Source: Conexibacter woesei Iso977N
GTDB taxonomy: Bacteria; Actinomycetota; Thermoleophilia; Solirubrobacterales; Solirubrobacteraceae
Length of the DNA stretch: 64,000 nucleotides
Direction: 5' to 3'
NCBI RefSeq assembly: GCF_000424625.1
Contig: NZ_AUKG01000002.1
Location: forward strand, 806,001 to 870,000
The notes below the pieces were generated by a model. That model did no database searches. It saw only the letters and a list, made by a program, of their open reading frames with translations, and was not told the DNA's origin. Both the position numbers and the translations under genes were made by a program. Below, piece by piece: positions 34,901 to 40,460 of this stretch (its first letter is position 1; every line of letters begins with the position of its first letter).

Positions 34901-35910
34901 GCGTCCTGCGGGATGCTGCTCGTGTCCCACTTCAGCAGCGAGTGGTGGTCGTGGTCGCCGTCGTAGCCGACCCACAGCGAGGCGCTGCAGAAGCTGGTCG
35001 TCGGGGCGTCGGAGGAGAGCGCGCAGTCCTGCGCGTCGTCCTGGAGCTCCAGCGTCGGGTCGATCGTCACCGTGCCGTGCGCCCTGACGGCGGCGGCCAG
35101 CCAGGCAGGGTCGACCGACAGCGTGACGCGCCAGCCGCCGTCCACGCGCTGCAGATCGGTCCTGACCGCGTCGGCGTCACGGGTGCCGCCGACGAGTGCG
35201 AAGGACGGCGCGAGCGTGGCGATCGTCCTGCCGTCCCTGCCGGTGACCGTGATCGTGCCGTTGTCGTCGCGGTGCGCGGTCGCGCCGTCGGAGGCGCCGA
35301 GGGCGAAGGCGTAGCGCGCCGGCGCGTGCGGGTCGTCGATCTTGATGTCCTCGCTCAGCGTCGAGGCCGAGGTGTGGTACTCGACGTCCACGCCGGGCAC
35401 GGCGTTGGTGTAGGACATGGTCGTGCCGTCGGCGCGGCCGGTGCCCTGCGCGCCTTCGAGCTGCATCGACAGCGCGCCCGCGCCGCGAGCGATCCGGATC
35501 GGCGTCGCCAGCGTCCTGGGCAGCACGGCGTTCCAGCCCTGGCCGGTCGTCGCGTAGCCACCGGAGACTGCGGCCAGCGTCGGGTCGATCAGCCGCTCCT
35601 TGCCGCTCGCGTCGCGGTAGCTCGGCGGTCGGGCGAAGACGCGGGAGACGAACGTGCCGTCGGCGCGCCGGTAGGTCCGCGACGTCGCCGTCGACATCTC
35701 GGGGACGAGCGTGGCGTCCTTGAGCAGCCTGGCGAGCCTGCCGCGCGGGGCGGGGGCGAGCGTCGCGGAGTTCACGTCCGCTGCCGTCGCGCGGTTGCGC
35801 GCACGGCCGCCGCCGAGTGCGACGATCAGCGCCGCGAGCGCCACGATCGCCACCAGTGGCACCAGCCATCGCGCACGCGTCATCCTCCGCAGACCGGCCA
35901 CAGCTCGCAT
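25975..35910 (-). CDS. Giant Rhs/YD-repeat protein with variable C-terminal toxin-like tail
   Basis: A 3311-residue surface or secreted protein. A membrane or signal segment (about 14-33) is followed by an N-terminal region with DNRLRE-like sequence (about 300-460), then dozens of YD/Rhs repeats of the Y-D-x-x-G-N type. These should form the hollow beta-barrel shell that encloses toxins in this class. The Rhs core ends near RFEGFYYDAAIKTYDMQARD and YAFAGGNPVDNVEFDGH (about residue 3014). The last 297 residues are unlike the core: a Gly-rich linker, a small hydrophobic helix region and a terminal piece with RHGEAPPGHAHVFPPGKPG, whose His residues could be catalytic or metal-binding. The tail DNA is less G+C-rich, which fits exchange of tips. 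A probable immunity gene overlaps the stop. Toxin activity is inferred. Confidence 0.92.
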   Translation of the reverse strand: MRAVAGLRRMTRARWLVPLVAIVALAALIVALGGGRARNRATAADVNSATLAPAPRGRLARLLKDATLVPEMSTATSRTYRRADGTFVSRVFARPPSYRDASGKERLIDPTLAAVSGGYATTGQGWNAVLPRTLATPIRIARGAGALSMQLEGAQGTGRADGTTMSYTNAVPGVDVEYHTSASTLSEDIKIDDPHAPARYAFALGASDGATAHRDDNGTITVTGRDGRTIATLAPSFALVGGTRDADAVRTDLQRVDGGWRVTLSVDPAWLAAAVRAHGTVTIDPTLELQDDAQDCALSSDAPTTSFCSASLWVGYDGDHDHHSLLKWDTSSIPQDAVALWGNVDLYHANVPDPDADKDLAVHRMRRDWTNDASWSRYDATHSWQTPGGDYDPDQSGIANVPNGFTGYVDFSITRLTQQWITRAVPNYGVAITDADGPRIAAEKDFSSTEDAEEITAPELDVAWAPRTGLLDAYTFTRQTVGNRADLAVNVANGNLALTTRDVSVAGVGGLDLEFDHYLNSLADGTVVDGMGVRGTGSLGRDLRLVEQQDDSVTFRRGDGVIEPFLDAHSSGGTTTYTTPDDLPGVTLTQDDAACTWTLDAKHGLPSLPGRHLVLTFASDGSLTSMADVSGHHLTFIYNPGGYTSPTALSGITDTHGDYYDVDRTATENETLDNIADPADAHHWTFTYDSSAHIRTETSVDGSIYTYTYDSSGRVTKVQAPDSSVALLTYDGTSRRVASIVRPSTPTGTTGPTTTYAYSAPTAPCEASVGDIGKVVVTQPDARVTTYCHDARDRVTYNDAPVAPVSGSSRLGLEKFWDYDSTDTGSGSQLMVNSDNGNLIWHDVPIVNPGRGLSTFVNVDYNSLERAPGLGVQGGIDPLASVSVRDRLLYNAAGRGISLSVSGPTRLNEPLGGVGLADVRDGLNGTVSGLPTGLGNDIALTDADGTTHHFTRDPDDDRKWIAPPGVHLTLRRWATTGDPIIDPAWVMTRADGVAYFFDRLGYLIKTQDRNGNHLTYTYEKYDLLTGASGSAATACGVSALLGSISGTPSAANGWGLQTAAGATVSAVAGKLCTLRLTKVTDPAGHDLTLSYKSRSSANQTQLDGDLSTALGGGSRTLASLLTRAASADLGIGLLMAPPQLATLTDHAGRQYTFDYTNGDLTSLVEVANAGTLAPAGDRARRWAFDYFAADDAVSSHRLRTVTEVRDTDEGGNRATAITYQTRTGTPPAGDTAALVPQRITDRNNNVTTYGFSAYGAATHELTVTDARSKTWTRDVDGYGRPTRITDPIGDATALRWDNGSPRRNDLLEVATGVRGSDPGAVKTMTYEPVSGRLASQTSYPDGTTNTDTARTTTLRYAISAGQSSLRPSGDPADGFVADLTEVDQPRVLQGGAHVGTKYTVDTATGNVTAVTDADGSDPTSATYCNGTDCPKGLVKSETDEVGDVTTYGDFDDNGMPKTMVDPKGNDIASGFPVPAAHPGSAHAAEHRWLYRYDAVGNLLSVSDPRNPDAQSAPSAATPNARFTTAFTYDAFDRVIQQVTPKDSANNRYITESWTYDRNGNQLTDTNAGTGRTTTATFSRTDQPLTVTQRAWSRTASGYASRDETTTFQYDPTDLLVARTDPLGRASIPATITTLHLPHTTEWRRDDAGRVVAEVVHAPGETPDRKIHSLALDPRGNVVGEIDAKRNADPDGNGNYSDARTEQAAIDATATAANLRFARVYDRADELTRQTEQPAPGDPSQTPKVDEYDYDADGNAVTHRLPRNFNDRPAGFSGDVADTYVYDHRDQIVQSVDPLGHRTVEQRRADGAVVSMTSPRGVTDGTGTRSTPYTYFTENYTYDAGGDLLTRTVPFAQGQYGRTDAEFAGWKVTYDRNAVGDAEHISDPRQRVMTNRFQDTGELVSTTRPSWWQLSWGDGGPAAGAPSLSERDTPLTDTDTPTAGHPSGQEHGKFGQVDANDPPSWLPKRGLTTFSYDDEGRVTSVLDVAGDRSRIDYDPAGRVVGTTQPFDIGAPSDRANDPANSGGTGAFPAGQRLIAQRYDYDLDGDVTTQRQLGNADWYTTNTYDGYDRLTTSEAPGSADTIGQSSHREPTTYTYDPNDNILTKGLPRQPDSVASSFVEHSLYDSLDRLLVQSNAAGEATGWRYDADDNVTAVTPPRGFTATAADQPNWKTLRTYDAADRLVQEQGAVVSDDTAGEMRPTSTYTYYDDDTLKQSREPGARRIFGGGDVTRVTDYDYDGRGNVDRKTSRPMDAGGAFLSGSRTSMWEFDPNGNLRRIVNPSGVDTTNGVVDGVPTRPKNLDDYASTSDPDGNIANATMGATLRQYDVDSPGGEDGLATAVWLPRSSSGDDRDKMDYTYDQRGRLQDATTAYTRGATVAHPHTGYDYFANGWIKGAKDFREGDTPNTTAIENRDAVYDYDEHGLQTLWRTSRYNATTATVGGKVTREFWPNGTLKSRVGRKVQVSTSGSDTDDTTTTRTYSYYYNGNHSLTAIRDVDNTGHDTVIVRDAAEREKSVNETWSTGKDSWFDYDAAGNVTSRKVDGHLTSTATGAMDDQTGSLRKYARFKYNRADEELTSATWEPTNVSPEPTADNCDLGASPGPPSGTRCVRSTYHPGGQRETRRNANNTLVSTLYDEYGEPSSRRRDPSAGSSYQIDYGYDARGNRTTDERGDYQYNARDQLTQWRRGGTVSRTGTVTYTMSPSGSVTHTVDTYHAAGGLGDTITDYTFSGEKLKKTVVSQSGASNSPLTSYYCYNDFGSVTSIQSAATCGAQNSNGGRASTPTCSALPDRADANTTYYCYDEFDRLLDTRGKGSDDHQVVTYDPLDRRDKKTLRPATGTDVTRDLSYVGTTPSMSRETTDDGGRNTFDYDGTGERLDVLEKAAGSSTVRTKVYAKDSNGSVMGLEGSDGTVGSGDRYTYDPFGELDTSGTGSGETPDSAGSADARANPFRFEGFYYDAAIKTYDMQARDYRPDVGRFLQQDTYEASNADLTLVGDPLTQNRYAFAGGNPVDNVEFDGHVCDDGPCSNQGGRAGLPHGHGNGGSQQQINQTENHYASQRNRGWSQYSNESERVRQAQDNALPRPPKPSYGVVPTDGEPVSPGSSTGGGGGGGGGWLGDPLKKLSDPLGRFLHTDPKDVNDAATGAVDATTDTADLFLYPRQTASAFVWSVNNPGAAASGAIHDCQARGPAGCLGYAATSALIGRGAGIGASRLAAAIRKARKGTRYARFSGTERPWTTGATPDSIYTQLAPNGAPVQNAVYDSNGDVIAHVDFKRHGEAPPGHAHVFPPGKPGLGHGPTAPHVDPSNVPDDWKQTP

Positions 35911-35998
35911 CCCAGCGCTCCTCGCCTTATCGATGTGTGCCGCTCAGCGATCGGGCGACGCGCGCACTCTGTCGGGACGCAGTGGCCGCTGTCAAGGT

Positions 35999-36026
35999 GT
36001 TCGCGTGCGAACGTTCTTTAGCGAAC
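35999..36026. promoter_or_regulatory. Palindrome cluster upstream of the Rhs gene
   Basis: GTTCGC-GT-GCGAAC (35999-36012) is a perfect inverted repeat. It is followed by overlapping GAACGTTC (36009-36016) and another GCGAAC (36021-36026). The cluster lies 90-115 bases before the rhs start, next to a TTGACA on the minus strand (35990-35995) that has no convincing -10 partner. It may be an operator. Confidence 0.35.
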
Positions 36027-36066
36027 TAATAATTCGCCAATGACGTTTGCCGACGGCCGCGCCGGG

Positions 36067-36083
36067 GAGGGCTTCGCGCCCTC
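36067..36083 (-). terminator. Hairpin after the first lrp gene
   Basis: GAGGGC-TTCGC-GCCCTC lies 18 bases past the stop codon of the Lrp gene, before the upstream region of the Rhs gene. A short but perfect stem; no T-tract. Confidence 0.4.
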
Positions 36084-36100
36084 GGCCCTGCCTGGCGCTG

Positions 36101-36550
36101 TTAGGGCGCCGTCGGAGGCCGGTCGATGACGGCTTCCATGATCACGGTGGTGCGGGTGGAGCGGACCTCGGGGCGGCGGCGGAGGCGGTTGATCGTGTCC
36201 TGGAGGTGGGGTGTGTCCCGGACGCGGATGCGGGTGATGAGGTCGAAGTCGCCGGCGACGGTGAAGGCGGAGATGATCTCGGGGGTCTGCTTCAGGGACT
36301 GGGCGGCTTCGTGGGGTGGGGCGGAGCCTTCGAGGCGGAGCTCGATGATCGCTTCGAGGCCCCAGCCGAGCGCGGTCTGGTCGACGATCGCGGTGTAGCC
36401 GCGGATCGTCCCGCTCGCCTCCAGCTGGTCGACGCGGCGCTTGACCGCGGGCGTCGACAGCCCGACCTCGCGGCCGATGTCGGCGAGCGTGCGGCGGCCG
36501 TCGGCGATCAGGAGGGAGACGATCTGCTGGTCGAGGGCGTCGAGGGGCAT
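36101..36550 (-). CDS. Lrp/AsnC-family regulator
   Basis: A 149-residue feast/famine regulator. The winged helix (about 4-60, RTLADIGREVGLSTPAVKRR) is followed by the RAM ligand and assembly domain (about 65-145, with SAFTVAGDFDLITRIRV). The ATG at 36548-36550 gives the usual MPLDALDQQIVSLL start. It is divergent from a PLP-dependent amino-acid decarboxylase gene. The shared region holds several GTTGCGCA-type half-sites at about 10-base spacing, so it probably controls that gene and itself. The ligand is probably an amino acid. Confidence 0.9.
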   Translation of the reverse strand: MPLDALDQQIVSLLIADGRRTLADIGREVGLSTPAVKRRVDQLEASGTIRGYTAIVDQTALGWGLEAIIELRLEGSAPPHEAAQSLKQTPEIISAFTVAGDFDLITRIRVRDTPHLQDTINRLRRRPEVRSTRTTVIMEAVIDRPPTAP

Positions 36551-36551
36551 C

Positions 36552-36590
36552 GCGCAACATCGTTGCGCAGGATGCAACGAGGCGCAACGA
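36552..36590. promoter_or_regulatory. Lrp-type operator half-sites (first locus)
   Basis: GCGCAAC-ATC-GTTGCGC (36552-36568) is a perfect inverted repeat. Two further GCAACG copies begin at 36574 and 36584, one helical turn apart. They lie directly upstream of the lrp start. The same GTTGCGCA word occurs upstream of the second lrp gene near 61.57 kb. Confidence 0.6.
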
Positions 36591-36661
36591 TGGGCCGCGT
36601 GTGAGCAAGGATCGATGAGATCGTTGTGTGACGCGCGGCGGCCGGGAGTAGCGTCGCGCGC

Positions 36662-38080
36662 ATGTCCTCCGACCTCTCGCCGCTCGGTCTCGCCGGCGCC
36701 GACGCGATCGCGCTCGGCCGCCTGACCCAGGAGCTCGCCACCGCCTGGGACGGCTTCCGCCGTGCCCGCCCCGAGGAGCCGGTCGAAGACGACGCCCTGC
36801 GCGCCCTGCTGCGCGAGCCGCTCCCGGAGCACGGCGCCCCGTTGCCCCAGGCGATCGACGACACCATGATGGTCCTCGACCGCAGCCTCGCGCAGTCGCG
36901 CCCGCGCTACTTCGGGTTCGTCGGGGGCTCGGGGCTCGAGTCGGGCGTCCTGGCCGACGCGCTCGCCGAGTCGTTCGACATCAACATGGCCTCCTGGTCG
37001 GCCGCCGCGACCGACCTGGAGCCCCAGGCGATCGGCTGGCTGGCCGACTTCATCAACTACCCGGCGGCCGACGGGCACTTCACCAGCGGCGGCACCGTCT
37101 CCAACGTCACCGCGCTCGCGGCGGCGCGCCGGCGCGCGCTCCCGGACGTCCGGACGCAGGGGATCGGCGGCCGCCGCGCCGCGCTGTACTGCTCGGCCGA
37201 GGCGCACGCGTCGATCGTCCGTGCGGCGGAGCTGCTGGGGCTCGGAAGCGAGGCGGTGCGGTCGCTGCCGCAGCACCCGGGCGACCGCGGGGTGGACCCG
37301 GACGCGGTCGCGCAGGCGATCGAGGCGGACAAGAGCGCGGGCGTCATCCCGCTCGCCGTCGTCGCCACCGCCGGCACCACGCTGACCGGCGCGATCGACC
37401 CGCTCGACGCGCTCGCCGACGTCTGCGAGCGGCACGGCGTCTGGCTCCACGTCGATGGCGCCTACGGGGCGCCCGCGGCGGCGGTCCCGAGCATGCGCGA
37501 GCGCTTCAAGGGCATGGAACGCGCGGACTCCCTAACCGTCGACCCGCACAAGTGGCTGTACCTCCCCAAGGCCTGCGGCGCGATCCTCGTCAAGGACCCC
37601 GACGTCCTCTACGACACCTTCGGCCACGCCAAGTCCTACATGCCCGACGAGGACGAGCTGCCCAACGCGGTGGACCGGACGCTCGAGTACTCGCGGCCGT
37701 TCCGCGCGCTGAAGCTGTGGCTGGCCTTCCGCCTCCACGGCGCCGAGCGCTTCCGCACGGCGATCGAGCGCAACCTCGCCCACGCGCAGCTCCTCTACGC
37801 GATGGTCGAAGAGCATCCGCGGCTACGCGCGCTGACCGGCCCGCCGGTCCTGTCGGTCCTCCCGTTCCAACATGTACCGGAAGACCCGGCGGTCGACATC
37901 GACACTCACAACGCCCGGATCGCCCGGCGCCTGCAGCGCGACGGCCACGTCTGGGTCGCCAGCGCCGTGGTCGACGGCGCGGTCGCGATCCGGCCGTGCT
38001 TCGTGAACTTCCGGACCACCGACGCCGACGTGCAGGCGCTGGTCGACGAGGTCTGCGCGGTCGGCGACGCGTTGACCTGA
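36662..38080 (+). CDS. PLP-dependent group II amino-acid decarboxylase
   Basis: A 472-residue decarboxylase of the aromatic-L-amino-acid/glutamate/aspartate family. The cofactor Lys297 is in DPHKWLY. The Asp contacting the pyridine ring is in VWLHVDGAYG, and the PLP phosphate/substrate loop HFTSGGTVSNVTALAAAR is near residue 139. The substrate may be an aromatic amino acid (Phe, Tyr, Trp) or aspartate; motifs do not settle it. It is controlled, by position, by the divergent Lrp regulator with its operator cluster. The downstream cobK gene follows after 25 bases, but the pathways are unrelated. Confidence 0.9.
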   Translation: MSSDLSPLGLAGADAIALGRLTQELATAWDGFRRARPEEPVEDDALRALLREPLPEHGAPLPQAIDDTMMVLDRSLAQSRPRYFGFVGGSGLESGVLADALAESFDINMASWSAAATDLEPQAIGWLADFINYPAADGHFTSGGTVSNVTALAAARRRALPDVRTQGIGGRRAALYCSAEAHASIVRAAELLGLGSEAVRSLPQHPGDRGVDPDAVAQAIEADKSAGVIPLAVVATAGTTLTGAIDPLDALADVCERHGVWLHVDGAYGAPAAAVPSMRERFKGMERADSLTVDPHKWLYLPKACGAILVKDPDVLYDTFGHAKSYMPDEDELPNAVDRTLEYSRPFRALKLWLAFRLHGAERFRTAIERNLAHAQLLYAMVEEHPRLRALTGPPVLSVLPFQHVPEDPAVDIDTHNARIARRLQRDGHVWVASAVVDGAVAIRPCFVNFRTTDADVQALVDEVCAVGDALT

Positions 38081-38105
38081 GCCCGGCGCGCGTAGGATCC
38101 GGCCC

Positions 38106-38768
38106 ATGACGGTCCTGGTCCTCGGCGGCACGCGGGAGGCGCGCGAGCTCGCGACGCGGCTGGTCGGCGAGGGCGTGGCGGTCGTCACCGCCCTCGCGGG
38201 CCGGACCGAGGCGCCGCTGATGCCGCCCGGCGAGGTCCGGATCGGTGGGTTCGGCGGGCCGGAGGGGCTTGCGCGGTGGCTGACCGAGCGCCGCGTCGAG
38301 CAGGTCGTCGATGCCACGCACCCGTTCGCCGCGCGGATCTCGCAGTCCGCCCGGACGGCGTGCGCGGCGGCCGGCGTGCCGCTGGAGACCGTCGAGCGCG
38401 CGGGCTACGAGGAAGGCGCCGGCGACGATTGGCGCTGGGTGGACTCGCTGGAGGAGGCGGCGCGCGCGGCGGAGGGACACCGCGTGCTGCTGACCACCGG
38501 ACGCCTCGGGCTGGACGCATTCACCGACGCCCGCAGCGCCTGGTTCCTCATCCGCTGCATCACGCGCCCCGACACCCCGCTCCCGCCCGGCGAGCTGCTG
38601 CTCGAACGCGGCCCGTTCACCCTCGACGGCGAGCTGGACCTCATCGACCGCTACAACATCGACATGGTCATCACCAAGGACAGCGGCGGTCCCGCGCCCA
38701 AGCTCGAGGCTGCGCGTTGCCGCGGGCTGCCCGTCGTGATCGTGCGCCGGCCGGAGGCCACGGCGTGA
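38106..38768 (+). CDS. cobK: Precorrin-6A reductase
   Basis: A 220-residue NAD(P)H-dependent reductase of the CobK/CbiJ family in the cobalamin corrin-ring pathway. It starts with the nucleotide-binding segment VLVLGGTREARELATRL. It has DATHPFAARIS (about 69-79) and ends with the typical ITKDSGGPAPKLEAARCRGL. It is translationally coupled to the next gene (GTGA), a CobF-type enzyme, making a two-gene cob unit apart from the remainder of the pathway. Confidence 0.92.
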   Translation: MTVLVLGGTREARELATRLVGEGVAVVTALAGRTEAPLMPPGEVRIGGFGGPEGLARWLTERRVEQVVDATHPFAARISQSARTACAAAGVPLETVERAGYEEGAGDDWRWVDSLEEAARAAEGHRVLLTTGRLGLDAFTDARSAWFLIRCITRPDTPLPPGELLLERGPFTLDGELDLIDRYNIDMVITKDSGGPAPKLEAARCRGLPVVIVRRPEATA

Positions 38769-39499
38769 GACGCGTCGTCGTCATCGGCGTGGGCGTCGGC
38801 GACCCGGACCAGCTGACCTTCCAGGGCGCGGCCGCCCTCGCGCACGCTGACGTCCTGCTGACCGTCGAGCACCGCGCCGCCGTCGAGGAGCTGGAGGCGC
38901 CCCGCCGCGCGATCAAGGACCGCCACGCGCGCGCCGACGTCCGCGAGATCGCGATCGCCGACGACGAGCGCGGCCGCGGCGCCGAGGCCGTCGCCGCCTG
39001 GCGCGCCCGTCGCGCCGCCCGCTTCGCCGACGCGCTCTCGACCCTCCAGGACGGCCAGACCGCCGCGATCCTCGCCTGGGGCGACCCGTCCCTCTACGAC
39101 GGAACGCTCGCCGTCCTGGAGGACGCGCGCGCGGCGCCCGGCGTGCCGCCGTTCGACGTCGAGGTCATCCCCGGCGTCTCGGCGCCGCACGCGCTCGCCG
39201 CCCGCCACGGCGTCGTCCTGACCCGCACCGGCCGGCCCGTCACGATCCTCCCGGGGCGACTCCTACAAGATGGCCGCGCGCCCGAAGGCGACCTGGTGGT
39301 CATGCTCGACCCCGCCTGCGCGTTCCTGACGCGACCCGACCACATCATCTACTGGGGCGCGTACATCAACATGCCCGGCGAGCTGCTGATCAGCGGCCGC
39401 GTGGGCGACGTCGGCGAGGAGATCGCCGCGACCCGCGCCCGCGCCAAGGACGAGCGCGGCTGGATGTTCGACACCTACCTCCTGCGCACGCCGGACTGA
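38765..39499 (+). CDS. cobF: Precorrin-6A synthase (deacetylating)
   Basis: A 244-residue SAM-dependent tetrapyrrole methylase of CobF type, adding the C1 methyl group with loss of acetate in the aerobic cobalamin route. The N-terminal glycine-rich VIGVGVGDPDQLTFQ and the later LAWGDPSLYDGTL and VIPGVSAPHALAA match the methylase fold. The GTG start overlaps the cobK stop by GTGA. CobF is specific to the aerobic pathway, so this organism should make B12 in an oxygen-dependent way. It converges on a small membrane-protein gene with a 25-base overlap. Confidence 0.9.
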   Translation: MRRVVVIGVGVGDPDQLTFQGAAALAHADVLLTVEHRAAVEELEAPRRAIKDRHARADVREIAIADDERGRGAEAVAAWRARRAARFADALSTLQDGQTAAILAWGDPSLYDGTLAVLEDARAAPGVPPFDVEVIPGVSAPHALAARHGVVLTRTGRPVTILPGRLLQDGRAPEGDLVVMLDPACAFLTRPDHIIYWGAYINMPGELLISGRVGDVGEEIAATRARAKDERGWMFDTYLLRTPD

Positions 39500-39726
39500 C
39501 GCTCGATCCTGCGCTCCACGACGAAGCGCACGACCAGGACCAGCGCGAAGACGACGAACAGCCCGGCCGCGGTGCCGACCGGGTTCCTGAACCCCGCCCT
39601 GTCGCCGACGACCGCGGCGAACGCGAACAGGATCGCGTAGGCCGCCAGCGCGGCGGTCAGCTCCTGCACGCCGAACGGGTGCCCCGGCCGCGACGGCGCC
39701 AGGCCGAACAGCCGCCGCCATCTCAC
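39475..39726 (-). CDS. Small membrane protein of the ABC unit
   Basis: An 83-residue protein with two membrane helices (about 24-42 and 49-68), a basic N terminus and an Arg-rich C terminus. It overlaps the ABC ATPase gene by ATGA, so it is the third gene of that unit. It could be an accessory subunit; no family is recognised. Confidence 0.7.
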   Translation of the reverse strand: MRWRRLFGLAPSRPGHPFGVQELTAALAAYAILFAFAAVVGDRAGFRNPVGTAAGLFVVFALVLVVRFVVERRIERQSGVRRR

Positions 39727-40460
39727 GGCCGGTGCTCTCCGGCCAGCAGCGCGGGGATGTCGACGTCGGTGGTCAGCAGGTCGATGTCGTCGGTCACGTG
39801 GCCGTCCTGGAGCCGGACGAGGCGGTCGCAGCGCGCGGCCACGACCGGGTCGTGCGTGGCCAGCAGGATCGTGGTACCCCGTTGACGCCGGATCTCCAGC
39901 AGCAGGTCGAGGATCGCGGCGCCCGTGCGCGAGTCGAGGTTGCCGGTCGGCTCGTCAGCGAGCAGCAGCCCGGGCTCCCAGATCAGCGCCCGCGCGATCG
40001 CCACGCGCTGCTGCTGGCCGCCGCTCAACCGGGACGGCAGCGAGGACTCGCGGCCGGCGAGACCCACGGCCTCCAGGAGGTCGTGCGCGCGCGCCGAGGC
40101 GTCGAAGCCCAGCCGCCTGAACGGCACGGTCGGCGCCAGCACGTTGTCGAGCGCGGTCAGCGCCGCGAGCAGGTTGAAGCGCTGGAAGACGAACCCGACC
40201 GCGCGGCGGTGCGCCGCCAGCGCGTCGCCCGACAGCGCGGTGACCTCGCGGTCGTCGACGACGATGCGGCCGTCGTCGGCGCGGTCGACGCCGCCGACCA
40301 GGTGCAACAACGTGGACTTGCCCGAGCCGGACGGGCCGGTCAAGGCCACCAACTCGCCCGCGGCGACGTCGAGCGTCACGCTGTCGGCGGCGACCAGCTC
40401 GGCCCCCGAGTCCAACATGTAGCGCTTGACGACGTTCTCGATGTGGACGGTGCTGGTCAT
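39723..40460 (-). CDS. ABC transporter ATPase (LolD/MacB type)
   Basis: A 245-residue ATPase of the MacB/LolD/FtsE class. Walker A is GPSGSGKST (about 41-49), the signature [17 protein letters not shown], Walker [14 protein letters not shown], with the H-loop in LATHDP. The DEPTGNLDS sequence marks the mechanotransmission ABC group that works with FtsX-like permeases. The ATG overlaps the stop of the permease gene (ATGA), so the two form one complex, probably for antimicrobial resistance or cell-envelope tasks. Confidence 0.93.
   Translation of the reverse strand: MTSTVHIENVVKRYMLDSGAELVAADSVTLDVAAGELVALTGPSGSGKSTLLHLVGGVDRADDGRIVVDDREVTALSGDALAAHRRAVGFVFQRFNLLAALTALDNVLAPTVPFRRLGFDASARAHDLLEAVGLAGRESSLPSRLSGGQQQRVAIARALIWEPGLLLADEPTGNLDSRTGAAILDLLLEIRRQRGTTILLATHDPVVAARCDRLVRLQDGHVTDDIDLLTTDVDIPALLAGEHRP

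Noticed and set aside
35967-35995. A sigma-70 promoter for rhs based on TTGACA (minus strand)
   Set aside because: At 16-18 bases spacing the -10 position reads ACAGAG or similar, with no TA...T pattern. I list only the palindromes.
36009-36016. GAACGTTC upstream of rhs as a LexA box
   Set aside because: LexA sites need four bases between GAAC and GTTC; here there are none.
27472-36021. An open frame of about 2850 codons on the strand opposite the Rhs gene
   Set aside because: Its translation is Arg/Val/Gly-rich without domains. Such mirror frames arise in G+C-rich genes with G/C third positions. The minus-strand frame has signal, YD repeats and core motifs.
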